DNA of 64,000 bases from contig NZ_MZMV01000029.1 of assembly GCF_002210435.1 (NCBI RefSeq), positions 22,644-86,643 on the forward strand, given 5' to 3'. Numbering within the stretch: the stretch's first letter is position 1; each line of letters starts with the position of its first letter. A program made the position numbers and the translations under genes. This DNA comes from Micromonospora wenchangensis (lineage in GTDB: Bacteria > Actinomycetota > Actinomycetes > Mycobacteriales > Micromonosporaceae). Below, piece by piece: positions 53,190 through 60,897 of the stretch. The notes under the pieces were generated by a model. It was not told where the DNA came from and made no database searches. It worked only from the letters and a program-made list of their open reading frames with translations.

Positions 53190-54188
53190 TCAGCGGCGCG
53201 CCTCGACCAGCTCGCGCCGCCGGTCCCGGGACGACTTGACCAGGCTGGCCACCGTCGCCACGGCGAGACAGCCGATGATGACCGACAACGACAGCCAGAT
53301 CGGGATGTGCGGGGCCCAGCCGATCGGCTCACCGTCGTTGAGGAACGGCAGGTTGTTGTCGGCCAGCGCCTCCAGCACCAGCTTGACGCCGATGAAGCCG
53401 AGCACCACCGCCAGGCCGTAGCTGAGGTAGACCAGCCGGTCAAGCAGCCCGCCGACCAGGAAGTAGAGCTGCCGCAGGCCCATCAGCGCGAAGACGTTCG
53501 CGGTGAAGACCAGGTACGGCTCCTTGGTGATCCCGAAGATCGCCGGGATCGAGTCCAGCGCGAAGATCAGGTCGGTGGTGCCGATCGCGATCATCACCAC
53601 CAGCATCGGGGTGAACAGCCGCCTGCCGGCCTCGTGGGTGGTGAGCTTCGCGCCGTCGTAGTCCCGGGACAGCGGCAGCGCCTTGCGGCTCCACCGGATC
53701 AGGATGTTCTCCTTGAACTCGTCCTCCTCCGGCTCGCCCTGCCGGGCCAGGTTGACGGCCGTGTAGATCAGGAACGCGCCGAAGATGTAGAACACCCAGG
53801 AGAACTGGGAGATCAGCGCCGCGCCGGCGGCGATGAAACCACCCCGCATGACCAGGGCCAGCACGATGCCGATCAGCAGCACCTTCTGCTGGTACTTCCG
53901 GGGCACCCGGAACCGGGCCATGATGATCACGAAGACGAAGAGGTTGTCCACCGAGAGGCTGTACTCGGTGAGCCAGCCGGTGTAGAACTGGCCGGCCACG
54001 TCACCGCCGGCGGTGACCCACAGCCCCACCCCGAACAGCAACGCCAGGCCGACGTAGAAGCTGACCCAGAGGCTCGACTCGCGGACGCTGGGCTCGTGCG
54101 GCCGACGACCGATGATGAAGAGATCGGCGAGGAGCACCGCCGTCAGTGCGACGAGGGTTCCCGCCCACACCATTCCGGACACGTTCAA
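53190..54188 (-). CDS. TerC-family membrane protein, probable manganese exporter
   Basis: A 332-residue membrane protein with about nine helices. TerC signatures are TEYSLSVDNLFVFVIIMARFRVP and TTDLIFALDSIPAIFGITKEPYLVFTANVFALMGLRQLYF, with the acidic membrane residues (SVDN, ALDS) that bind metal. TerC proteins were first linked to tellurite but many export Mn2+ under a yybP-ykoY riboswitch, and one is present upstream here. The TTG at 54188 (LNVSGMVWAGT) has GGAGG at ideal spacing; GTG at 54182 and ATG at 54173 are the alternatives. Confidence 0.93.
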   Translation of the reverse strand: MNVSGMVWAGTLVALTAVLLADLFIIGRRPHEPSVRESSLWVSFYVGLALLFGVGLWVTAGGDVAGQFYTGWLTEYSLSVDNLFVFVIIMARFRVPRKYQQKVLLIGIVLALVMRGGFIAAGAALISQFSWVFYIFGAFLIYTAVNLARQGEPEEDEFKENILIRWSRKALPLSRDYDGAKLTTHEAGRRLFTPMLVVMIAIGTTDLIFALDSIPAIFGITKEPYLVFTANVFALMGLRQLYFLVGGLLDRLVYLSYGLAVVLGFIGVKLVLEALADNNLPFLNDGEPIGWAPHIPIWLSLSVIIGCLAVATVASLVKSSRDRRRELVEARR

Positions 54189-54205
54189 TCCATTCCTCCG
54201 GCAGA

Positions 54206-54237
54206 CACGCGGCGTCGGGCACACCGTACGCCGCGTG
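54206..54237 (-). promoter_or_regulatory. Hairpin next to the TerC ribosome binding site, possible expression platform
   Basis: Ten-base-pair perfect stem (54206-54215 with 54228-54237), 12-base loop, ending about 7 bases before the GGAGG of the terC gene (54199-54195) on the minus strand. It follows the riboswitch aptamer by about 35 bases and could refold to control ribosome access or termination. Confidence 0.45.
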
Positions 54238-54271
54238 ACGGCGAGGTGGGCGACGACGCACACACTGGTGA

Positions 54272-54400
54272 CTGTCGGAGGTCTCTTCCGCCAGCGACCC
54301 GCGGGCGGGGCGCTGACCGGCGGAGCCGGGTCGAGCTGTCGGGGGACGCTCGACCGTGCTGACGACTCCGTCGCGGGGGAATACTCCCCTCCTCGGCCGC
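54272..54400 (-). promoter_or_regulatory. yybP-ykoY manganese riboswitch in the terC leader
   Basis: On the minus strand the three conserved blocks of this aptamer appear in order: GGGGAGTA in the first loop (complement of 54382-54389), CGTCAGCA (complement of 54357-54364) and GGAAGAGACC in the second loop (complement of 54280-54289). The bases flanking the first and last blocks, GGAGG and CCTCC, can pair to close the element. In known cases Mn2+ docks the two loops and turns on an exporter gene such as terC or mntP. Boundaries are approximate. Confidence 0.8.
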
Positions 54401-54632
54401 CATTGTTCACCATCGAGGGCTGCGGGCGCATCTCCTGCGGGGCGCATTGCCGGCAGCATCACGTTCCGACCTCCACCGACCTGGCCGTCCGCTTTCCTTC
54501 CGGTCACACCGGCTGGGCATCCTAGGAGGCTAGGTGTAGTGGTATACGCGCGGTTGATGATGTTCTGCGGTGATGGGGGAGGGAGTCGCCCCGGCGCGCC
54601 ACGGGCGGGGCGCGGCGTGGCAGGCTGTCGGC

Positions 54633-54926
54633 ATGGTGCTTGAGGTCGCGCTCATCGACGTACTGCCCGGACACGAGGACGATTTCGCCGCCGCCTACGC
54701 GCAGGCGCACGCCATCATCGTCGCCGCCGAGGGATGCCGCTCGGTCCGGATGACCCGGGGCATCGAGTCCCCCTCCCGGTTCGTGCTGCTGGTCGAGTGG
54801 GACTCGGTGCAGGCCCACGAGGACAACTTCCGGGCCACCGAGGCGTTCGGCAAGTGGCGGGCGCTGATCGGCCCGCACTTCGCCGGACCGCCCCGGGTCG
54901 AGCACTTCGTCGACGTACCGGCCTGA
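54633..54926 (+). CDS. Antibiotic biosynthesis monooxygenase (ABM) domain protein
   Basis: A 97-residue dimeric alpha/beta-barrel type protein. LEVALIDVLPGHEDDFAAAYAQAHAIIVAAEGCRSVRMTRGIESPSRFVLLVEWDSVQAH is a typical ABM sequence with the conserved acidic and tryptophan positions (VEWDS). Such domains act as cofactor-free oxygenases or haem-degrading enzymes, but many are uncharacterised. ATG at 54633. It stands alone between the TerC leader and the SDR gene. Confidence 0.88.
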   Translation: MVLEVALIDVLPGHEDDFAAAYAQAHAIIVAAEGCRSVRMTRGIESPSRFVLLVEWDSVQAHEDNFRATEAFGKWRALIGPHFAGPPRVEHFVDVPA

Positions 54927-55189
54927 GCCGGGCCGGGACCCCGGTCCGGCCGGCGTCCCGGCAACTTTCCGAAAAAATTCACTCCGGTCGATCCGAAACT
55001 GTCGTACCCCTGGGTTACCGTGCGGCGCACGCGCGGCGACCGGTCCCGACACGTTCGGGGGTGCCGGGGCCGGTGGTCGCGCGGCGCACCGTCGTGGCCG
55101 CCGGCCGCCGGGCCGACCCCCGGTGACCGGCCGGCCCCGTCACCGGCCCGCGTGCGGGTTAATCCGTGGCGTCCGCAACGGAGGTCCGG

Positions 55190-55963
55190 TTGACTGCCCG
55201 GATGACCGCACGGGTGTTCCTGGTGACCGGGGTGAGCCGCCGGATCGGCATCGGCGCGGCGGTCGCCCGCACCCTCGCCGCCGACGGGCACCTGGTGCTG
55301 CTGACCGGGCTGCCCGGCTACGACGAGGCACAGCCCTACGGCGGCGACCCGCAGGGCGTACCGGCACTGCTGGCCGAGCTGGGCGGGGCCGCCGCCCACA
55401 CCACCGCCGACCTGCTCGACCCGGCCGCCCCGGCCGCGCTGGTCGCCGAGGCGGTACGCCGGCACGGCCGGCTCGACGGTGTGGTGGCGACCCACGCCTA
55501 CTCCACCCGCACCAGCCTGGGCGGGTTGGACGCCACCGAGATCGACAGGCACCTGCAGGTGAACGTCCGGGCCACCCTGCTCCTGGCCGACGCGTTCGCC
55601 ACCGCCTTCACCGCCGGGTCGGGCGGCCGGTTGGTGCTCTTCTCCAGCGGCCAGCGCCTCGGCCCGATGCCCGACGAGTTGGCCTACGCGGCCAGCAAGG
55701 CCGGGGTGGAGAATCTCGCCGCGCAGCTCGCCCCACTGCTGATGCCCCGGGGGATCACCGTCAACTGCCTCAACCCCGGGCCGACCGACACCGGCTACGC
55801 CCCACCCGAGGCGCACGCCGCGGTGGCGGCACTCTTCCCGTCCGGCCGCTGGGGCACCCCGCAGGAGGCCGCCCGGCTGGTGCGTTTCCTCTGCTCACGG
55901 GAGGCGGACTGGATCACCGGCCAGGTCGTCGACTCCGAGGGTGGCTTCAACCGCTACCGGTGA
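55190..55963 (+). CDS. Short-chain dehydrogenase/reductase
   Basis: A 257-residue NAD(P)-dependent oxidoreductase. The cofactor motif is TGVSRRIGIGAAVA, the catalytic Ser is in LFSSGQRLG, and the Tyr and Lys are in YAASK (YXXXK). NPGPTDTGY follows and the C-terminus is DSEGGFNRYR, as in FabG-like reductases. The TTG at 55190 has GGAGG at ideal spacing, while the ATG at 55202 is too far from it. The last 69 bases overlap the end of the convergent XRE gene. Substrate unknown. Confidence 0.93.
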   Translation: MTARMTARVFLVTGVSRRIGIGAAVARTLAADGHLVLLTGLPGYDEAQPYGGDPQGVPALLAELGGAAAHTTADLLDPAAPAALVAEAVRRHGRLDGVVATHAYSTRTSLGGLDATEIDRHLQVNVRATLLLADAFATAFTAGSGGRLVLFSSGQRLGPMPDELAYAASKAGVENLAAQLAPLLMPRGITVNCLNPGPTDTGYAPPEAHAAVAALFPSGRWGTPQEAARLVRFLCSREADWITGQVVDSEGGFNRYR

Positions 55964-56938
55964 GCCCGGACCAGCCGCCCGACCGGCGTCCTCCGGGGCG
56001 CAGGACGGCGTACCGGTGGCCTCCCGACCGTCCCACCCGGCCACGTCGCCCGCCGCCGGACCGGCCGGACCGGCGGCGAGGACGGCGACCCGGCGGCGCA
56101 GCAGCTCCACCGTCTCCGCCGCGCCGAGCGCGGCGGCGGACAGCCAGCCGGTCATCCGGTCGTAGCGCCCGACGTCGGCGTCGGAGGCCAGCCGCACGTC
56201 GGTGGTCAACGCCTCCAGCATCACGGTGCGCGGGTCGGCCGGGTCGGGGAACGAATAACACGAGAAGGCGGTCAACGGGTACGCCCCACCACGTGGGGCG
56301 GCCGTGCCCGGTACCACCCGGATCGTGACGTGCGGCAGCTCGGCCAGGGTCAGCAGGTGCTCCAACTGCTCGTGCCAGACGTCGGCGGGCAGGCCGGCGG
56401 GGTCGCAGACCCGCTCGTCGAGCAGGGCCGTGTAGTGCGGCGGGTCGGGGCGGCGCAGCAGCCCCTGCCGGGTGAGCCGGGCCCGCAGGTCCGCCTCGAC
56501 GTCGACGTCCGGATGCAGCAGCCGGCCGGCCGTGATCCGCAGCCGGGCGTAGCCGGGCGCCTGGAGCAGGCCGGGCAGCACCGCCGGCTGGTACTCCACG
56601 ATGCTCGCCGCCCCCGCCTCCAGCTCGGCGTAGGTGCGCTGCCGCTCGCTCATCTCGCCGAGCGCCTTCCACCAGCCGCGCCCGGTCGCCGCGTCACGGG
56701 CGATGACGATCAGCGCCTCACGCTGTGGCGACGGGACCTCGTAGATGTCGAGCAGGTCGAGCACGTCGGCCAGGTCGGGCCGGCTCTGCCCCAGCTCGAT
56801 GCGGGACAGCTTGGAGGTGGAGGCCCAGCCCAGCCGGGCACAGACCTGTTCCAGGGTCAGCGCCTCCCGCCTGCGCAACTGGCGCAGCTCGGCGCCGAGC
56901 CTCGCGCGTCGAATGACAGGACTCGATGACAATGGCAT
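55895..56938 (-). CDS. XRE-family regulator with DUF5753 and extended C-terminus
   Basis: A 347-residue regulator with an N-terminal helix-turn-helix (ELRQLRRREALTLEQVCARLGWASTSKLSRIELGQSRP) and the DUF5753 sensor-like domain (VEYQPAVLPGLLQAPGYARLRI, YTALLDERVC, HEQLEHLLTLAELPHVTIRVVPGTA). No DUF397 gene is beside it, unlike the 39936 regulator. The final roughly 60 residues are low complexity and run 69 bases into the opposite-strand SDR gene, suggesting loss of an earlier stop. The ATG at 56938 has GGGGAGG five bases upstream. Confidence 0.93.
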   Translation of the reverse strand: MPLSSSPVIRRARLGAELRQLRRREALTLEQVCARLGWASTSKLSRIELGQSRPDLADVLDLLDIYEVPSPQREALIVIARDAATGRGWWKALGEMSERQRTYAELEAGAASIVEYQPAVLPGLLQAPGYARLRITAGRLLHPDVDVEADLRARLTRQGLLRRPDPPHYTALLDERVCDPAGLPADVWHEQLEHLLTLAELPHVTIRVVPGTAAPRGGAYPLTAFSCYSFPDPADPRTVMLEALTTDVRLASDADVGRYDRMTGWLSAAALGAAETVELLRRRVAVLAAGPAGPAAGDVAGWDGREATGTPSCAPEDAGRAAGPGSPVAVEATLGVDDLAGDPVRLP

Positions 56939-57049
56939 CCCGGCCTCCCCACGAGGGAGGGTACGCAGGATCATCACCCAGGGCAACAGTTTGCTTGCAC
57001 ACCGCAACGCTTATCTGAGTCACCCTCGGAAGACGCCGCCGTCGGACGA

Positions 57050-57091
57050 CCCCGAACGGCAGCCCCCCGTCTCCACGGCTGCCGTTCGGGG
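57050..57091. terminator. Hairpin downstream of the uvrB-AraC-VOC genes
   Basis: Fifteen-base-pair perfect stem (57050-57064 with 57077-57091), 12-base loop, ten bases beyond the VOC stop on the minus strand. No U tract. Confidence 0.65.
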
Positions 57092-57100
57092 CACCCCCGG

Positions 57101-57469
57101 TCAGGGCCGGTAGGTGCCGAACGACCAGACGTTGCCGGCGAGGTCCCGGGCAGCGTAGTCCCGGGAACCGTAGTCGGTGTCGAACGGCTCCCGCACGATC
57201 TCCGCCCCGGCCGCCCGCGCGCGGTCGTGGTGGGCGTCCAGGTCGTCGACCGCCACGTAGACGGCGTAGTCGTCGTCGGCCGGCCGGTCCGGTCGCCCCC
57301 GGCCGGTGCCGAGCATGACGATGCCGTCGCCGAGCGCCAGTTCGGCGTGCGCCACCGTCTGGTCGGGGCCTTCGTGTACCGCGTGGACCCGGAACCCGAA
57401 CGCGGTACAGAGCCAGTCGATCGCCGCCCGCGCGTCGGGATACCGGAAGCTCGGGTAGATGTTCGTCAT
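57101..57469 (-). CDS. VOC-fold glyoxalase/bleomycin-resistance-like protein
   Basis: A 122-residue protein starting MTNIYPSFRYPDARAAIDWLCTAFGFRV, the N-terminal motif of PhnB-like VOC proteins, and ending GSRDYAARDLAGNVWSFGTYRP. These small proteins bind or modify small molecules; metal residues at the usual positions (a His near HAELALG, and Asp or Glu further on) are plausible but I cannot fix them. It follows the AraC gene by 23 bases and probably shares its transcript. Confidence 0.9.
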   Translation of the reverse strand: MTNIYPSFRYPDARAAIDWLCTAFGFRVHAVHEGPDQTVAHAELALGDGIVMLGTGRGRPDRPADDDYAVYVAVDDLDAHHDRARAAGAEIVREPFDTDYGSRDYAARDLAGNVWSFGTYRP

Positions 57470-57492
57470 GCGTCGAGTGTGCCGCCCGGTGC

Positions 57493-58416
57493 TCAGCCCG
57501 GATTGGACGAATGGGAACCCGGCCGACCCAGTGCCGCCGGGGTCGTCCCGGTGAACTCCCGGAACTCCCGGATCAGGTGCGACTGGTCGTAGTACCCCCA
57601 GCGCACCGCCAGCTCGGCCCAGCCGCCCGCCGGCCCCGTCCGGTCGTCCGCCGGCCCGGCGGGATCCGGCGGGACCGGGTCCGGCGGGACGGACACCGCG
57701 CCCTGCCGGCCCAGCGTCGCGGACGCCCGCTGGAAACGCAGCAGCCGGGCGGTCGTCTTCGGGCCCAGCCCCAGCTCCCGGCGGAACCGCGCGGCCAGGT
57801 GCCGACGGCTCCACCCCAGCTCACCGGCCAACGCGCCGATGCCGATCCGGCCGGCCGAGCCGGCGAGCCGGTCCCAGGCCCGGTCGAGGTGCGGATCGAC
57901 CGGGTCGGCGTCCGCGAGCCGGGCGTCGAGCGCCGCGTCGAGCAGGGCGAACCGGTGGGGCCAGTCCGGTGCCCCGGCCAGCCGGGCACGCAGCCGGTCG
58001 AGCCACGGGTCGGGCAGCCCGTCGACCGCCACCGCCCGGTTGGCCAACTCCCCCAGCGGCACCCCGAGGACCCGGCGGGCCGCCAGCGGGGTGAGCATCA
58101 ACTGCACCCCGGCACCGGCCCCGACCGTCGAGGTCGTGCAGTAGCCGTCGTACGGCCCGGCCACGAACGAGTCCACCCGGTACGCGCTGTGTGCCGCCGA
58201 GCGTGGGTTCAGCACGTCGAGCGGGGCACCCCAGCCGAGGACGAGGACCACGAACGCGCCGGCCGCCTCGTGCCTCACCAACGGCGGCGCGTCCCGCCCG
58301 GACGCCACGCCCACCAGAACGCCCTCCCGGTAGCCCACGTACCGGCCCACGACGGGACGCAGCCGTGTCGCCGGCACCCCGACACACACCTCGTCCAGCA
58401 CCGGCCCGCCCGTCAC
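57493..58416 (-). CDS. AraC-family transcriptional regulator
   Basis: A 307-residue regulator with a DUF6597-like N-terminal sensor domain (RLRPVVGRYVGYREG, VDSFVAGPYDGYCTTSTVGAGAGVQLMLTPLAARRVLGVPLGEL) and a C-terminal double helix-turn-helix (IGALAGELGWSRRHLAARFRRELGLGPKTTARLLRFQRA ... WGYYDQSHLIREFREFTGTTPAAL). A Pro-rich insertion separates the two helix-turn-helices. The GTG at 58416 overlaps the uvrB stop as GTGA, so it is translationally coupled to a repair gene. Confidence 0.92.
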   Translation of the reverse strand: MTGGPVLDEVCVGVPATRLRPVVGRYVGYREGVLVGVASGRDAPPLVRHEAAGAFVVLVLGWGAPLDVLNPRSAAHSAYRVDSFVAGPYDGYCTTSTVGAGAGVQLMLTPLAARRVLGVPLGELANRAVAVDGLPDPWLDRLRARLAGAPDWPHRFALLDAALDARLADADPVDPHLDRAWDRLAGSAGRIGIGALAGELGWSRRHLAARFRRELGLGPKTTARLLRFQRASATLGRQGAVSVPPDPVPPDPAGPADDRTGPAGGWAELAVRWGYYDQSHLIREFREFTGTTPAALGRPGSHSSNPG

Positions 58417-60521
58417 TTCACCCCGGCGGCGTCCATCCCCCGCAACTCCTTCTTGAGGTCGGCGACCTCGTCACGGATCCGCGCGGCCAGCTCGAACTGC
58501 AACTCCCGGGCGGCGGCGAGCATCTGGTCGTTGAGCTCCTGGATGAGCTGTGCCAGGTCGGCGCGGGCCATCCCCTCCCGCGACGGCGCGCCGGCGGTGG
58601 CCCGACCTCGGCTGCGGGTCTCCTTGACCGGGGCCTTACCCCGGGACAGCTGCCGGGCGGCCCCGCCGACCCGGGCGCTCTCGGTGTCCTCCGCCTCCCG
58701 GTAGATGTCGTCGAGGATGTCGTGGATCTTCTTACGCAGCGGCTCGGGGCTGATCCCGTGCGCCTCGTTGTGCGCGATCTGCTTGGCCCGGCGGCGGTTG
58801 GTCTCGTCGATCGCCGACGCCATCGAGGGGGTGATCTTGTCGGCGTACATGTGGACCTGGCCCGAGACGTTACGGGCGGCCCGGCCGATGGTCTGGATCA
58901 GCGACCGGCCGCTGCGCAGGAAGCCCTCCTTGTCGGCGTCGAGGATCGCCACCAGGGAGACCTCGGGCAGGTCGAGACCCTCCCGCAGCAGGTTGATGCC
59001 GACCAGCACGTCGTAGTCGCCCTTGCGCAGCTCGCGCAGCAGCTCCACCCGGCGCAGGGTGTCGACCTCGGAGTGCAGGTAGCGCACCCGGATGCCGTTC
59101 TCCAGCAGGTAGTCGGACAGGTCCTCGGCCATCTTCTTGGTCAGCGTGGTGACCAGCACCCGCTCGTCGCGCTCGGTGCGCAGCTTGATCTCGTGCATCA
59201 GGTCGTCGATCTGCCCCTTGGTCGGTTTGATCACGACCTCCGGGTCGATCAGACCGGTGGGGCGGATGACCTGCTCGACGAACTCGCCCTGGGCCTGCTC
59301 CAGCTCCCACGGGCCGGGGGTGGCGGAGAGGAAGACCATCTGGCCGACCCGCTCCAGGAACTCGTCGAAGCGCAGCGGCCGGTTGTCGGCGGCGCTGGGC
59401 AGCCGGAACCCGTGGTCGATGAGCATCCGCTTGCGCGAGGCGTCGCCCTCGAACATGCCGCCGATCTGCGGGATGGTGACGTGCGACTCGTCGACCACGG
59501 TGAGGAAGTCGTCGGGGAAGTAGTCGAGCAGGCAGTGTGGCGGGCTGCCGGGCAGCCGGCCGTCGATGTGCATCGAGTAGTTCTCGATGCCGGAGCAGAA
59601 GCCGACCTGCCGCATCATCTCCAGGTCGTAGGTGGTGCGCATCCGCAGTCGCTGCGCCTCCAGCAGCTTGCCCTGCCGTTCCAGCTCGGCCAGCCGTTCC
59701 CCCAGCTCGGCCTCGATGTCCCGGGTGGCCCGCTCCATCCGCTGCGGGCCGGCCGCGTAGTGGGTGGCCGGGAAGATCAACAGATTGTCGACCTCCCTGA
59801 CCACGTCACCCGTGAGCGGGTTGAGGTAGTAGAGCTTCTCCACCTCGTCACCGAACAGCTCGATCCGGACGGCCAGCTCCTCGTACGCCGGGATGATCTC
59901 CAGGGTGTCGCCCCGGACCCGGAACGTGCCCCGCTGGAAGGCCATGTCGTTGCGGGTGTACTGGATGTCGACCAGGCGGCGCAGCAACTGGTCGCGGTCG
60001 AGTTCCTGCCCGACGACGACCCGCACGGCCCGGTCGAGGTACTCCTCCGGGGTGCCCAGGCCGTAGATGGCCGAGACGGTCGCCACCACGATCGTGTCCC
60101 GCCGGGTGAGCAGCGACATGGTCGCCTTGTGCCGCAGCCGCTCGACCTCCTCGTTGATCGAGGAGTCCTTCTCGATGTAGGTGTCGGTCTGCGGAATGTA
60201 CGCCTCGGGCTGGTAGTAGTCGTAGTAGGAGACGAAGTACTCGACCGAGTTGTGCGGGAGCAGTTCGCTGAACTCCTTGGCGAGCTGGGCGGCGAGGGTC
60301 TTGTTGGGGGCGAGCACCAGGGTCGGCCGTTGCAGCCGCTCGACCAGCCACGCCGTGGTGGCGCTCTTGCCGGTGCCGGTGGCGCCGAGCAGCACGGTGT
60401 TACGATCACCGCGCCGCACCCGGCGCTCAAGATCATCGATGGCGGCCGGCTGGTCGCCGGCCGGCTGGAACTCACTGACGACCTGGAAGCGACCGTCGAG
60501 CCGGGGAATGTCGAGCGCCAT
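58413..60521 (-). CDS. uvrB: UvrB, excinuclease ABC subunit B
   Basis: Damage-verifying helicase-like subunit of nucleotide excision repair, 702 residues. Helicase motif I is GATGTGKSATTAWLVERL. The beta-hairpin region is YDYYQPEAYIPQTDTYIEKD, motif II is DESHVTIPQIGGMF, and motif VI is QTIGRAARN. The C-terminal UVR motif (LNDQMLAAARELQFELAARIRDEVADLKKEL) binds UvrC. The ATG at 60521 is seven bases after a -10 element, with only a weak GGGGA before it, consistent with a leaderless message. Its stop overlaps the AraC gene. Confidence 0.98.
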   Translation of the reverse strand: MALDIPRLDGRFQVVSEFQPAGDQPAAIDDLERRVRRGDRNTVLLGATGTGKSATTAWLVERLQRPTLVLAPNKTLAAQLAKEFSELLPHNSVEYFVSYYDYYQPEAYIPQTDTYIEKDSSINEEVERLRHKATMSLLTRRDTIVVATVSAIYGLGTPEEYLDRAVRVVVGQELDRDQLLRRLVDIQYTRNDMAFQRGTFRVRGDTLEIIPAYEELAVRIELFGDEVEKLYYLNPLTGDVVREVDNLLIFPATHYAAGPQRMERATRDIEAELGERLAELERQGKLLEAQRLRMRTTYDLEMMRQVGFCSGIENYSMHIDGRLPGSPPHCLLDYFPDDFLTVVDESHVTIPQIGGMFEGDASRKRMLIDHGFRLPSAADNRPLRFDEFLERVGQMVFLSATPGPWELEQAQGEFVEQVIRPTGLIDPEVVIKPTKGQIDDLMHEIKLRTERDERVLVTTLTKKMAEDLSDYLLENGIRVRYLHSEVDTLRRVELLRELRKGDYDVLVGINLLREGLDLPEVSLVAILDADKEGFLRSGRSLIQTIGRAARNVSGQVHMYADKITPSMASAIDETNRRRAKQIAHNEAHGISPEPLRKKIHDILDDIYREAEDTESARVGGAARQLSRGKAPVKETRSRGRATAGAPSREGMARADLAQLIQELNDQMLAAARELQFELAARIRDEVADLKKELRGMDAAGVK

Positions 60522-60528
60522 GGTCCCC

Positions 60529-60551
60529 ACGGTACGCCGCGGGTCCGACAC
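60529..60551 (-). promoter_or_regulatory. PafBC/RecA-NDp-type damage promoter of uvrB (leaderless)
   Basis: On the minus strand GTGTCGGAC (60551-60543), 8 bases, TACCGT (60534-60529), then seven bases to the ATG at 60521. Same architecture and spacing as for uvrC and recQ. Confidence 0.65.
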
Positions 60552-60897
60552 TTCCCCGCGATCGCCGGACAGCCCGGTGATCAGCTTCGATATTGCCATT
60601 GTGGCCCACATCGCAGCGGGCTAGCCTGGACACCGTAGGCCGCTCGCGGCGGCCGACCGCGGCGGTGGCCGGGCCCTCGACAGGCTCCCACCGCCCGGCA
60701 CCTGGGGTCGCAGCACCCGGACATCACCGGCGTGCGCATCCCGCGTGGTCGCGCCCCTGGCGCAGACCGGCCGCCGCGAGCGCCCCTGCACGGGTCTCCC
60801 ACCGCCGCCGGCACCCGAGGCCGCCCACCGGCACCCGAGGCCGCCCCCGCCCGCCCCGGCGGCGTCACTCCGCCCCGGCCGGCCCGTTCAACCACAC
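60552..60897 (+). other. Upstream region of the 60898 gene
   Basis: About 345 bases. It holds a good plus-strand promoter match at 60599-60627 and then low-complexity Pro/Arg-coding GC-rich sequence to the chosen start. The frame is open back to 60745, so the true start could lie upstream, but no ribosome binding site supports it. Confidence 0.4.
60599..60627 (+). promoter_or_regulatory. Predicted promoter for the 60898 gene
   Basis: TTGTGG (60599-60604), 17-base spacer, TAGCCT (60622-60627). It reads away from uvrB and would give a leader of about 265 bases before GTG 60898, unless translation begins earlier. Confidence 0.4.

Noticed and set aside
54530..54600. A tRNA-like stretch with a D-arm look (GTGTAGTGGTATACGC)
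   Set aside because: The D-stem can pair, but there is no proper seven-base anticodon loop with U33, no T-loop GTTCRA and no acceptor pairing, so it is probably chance.
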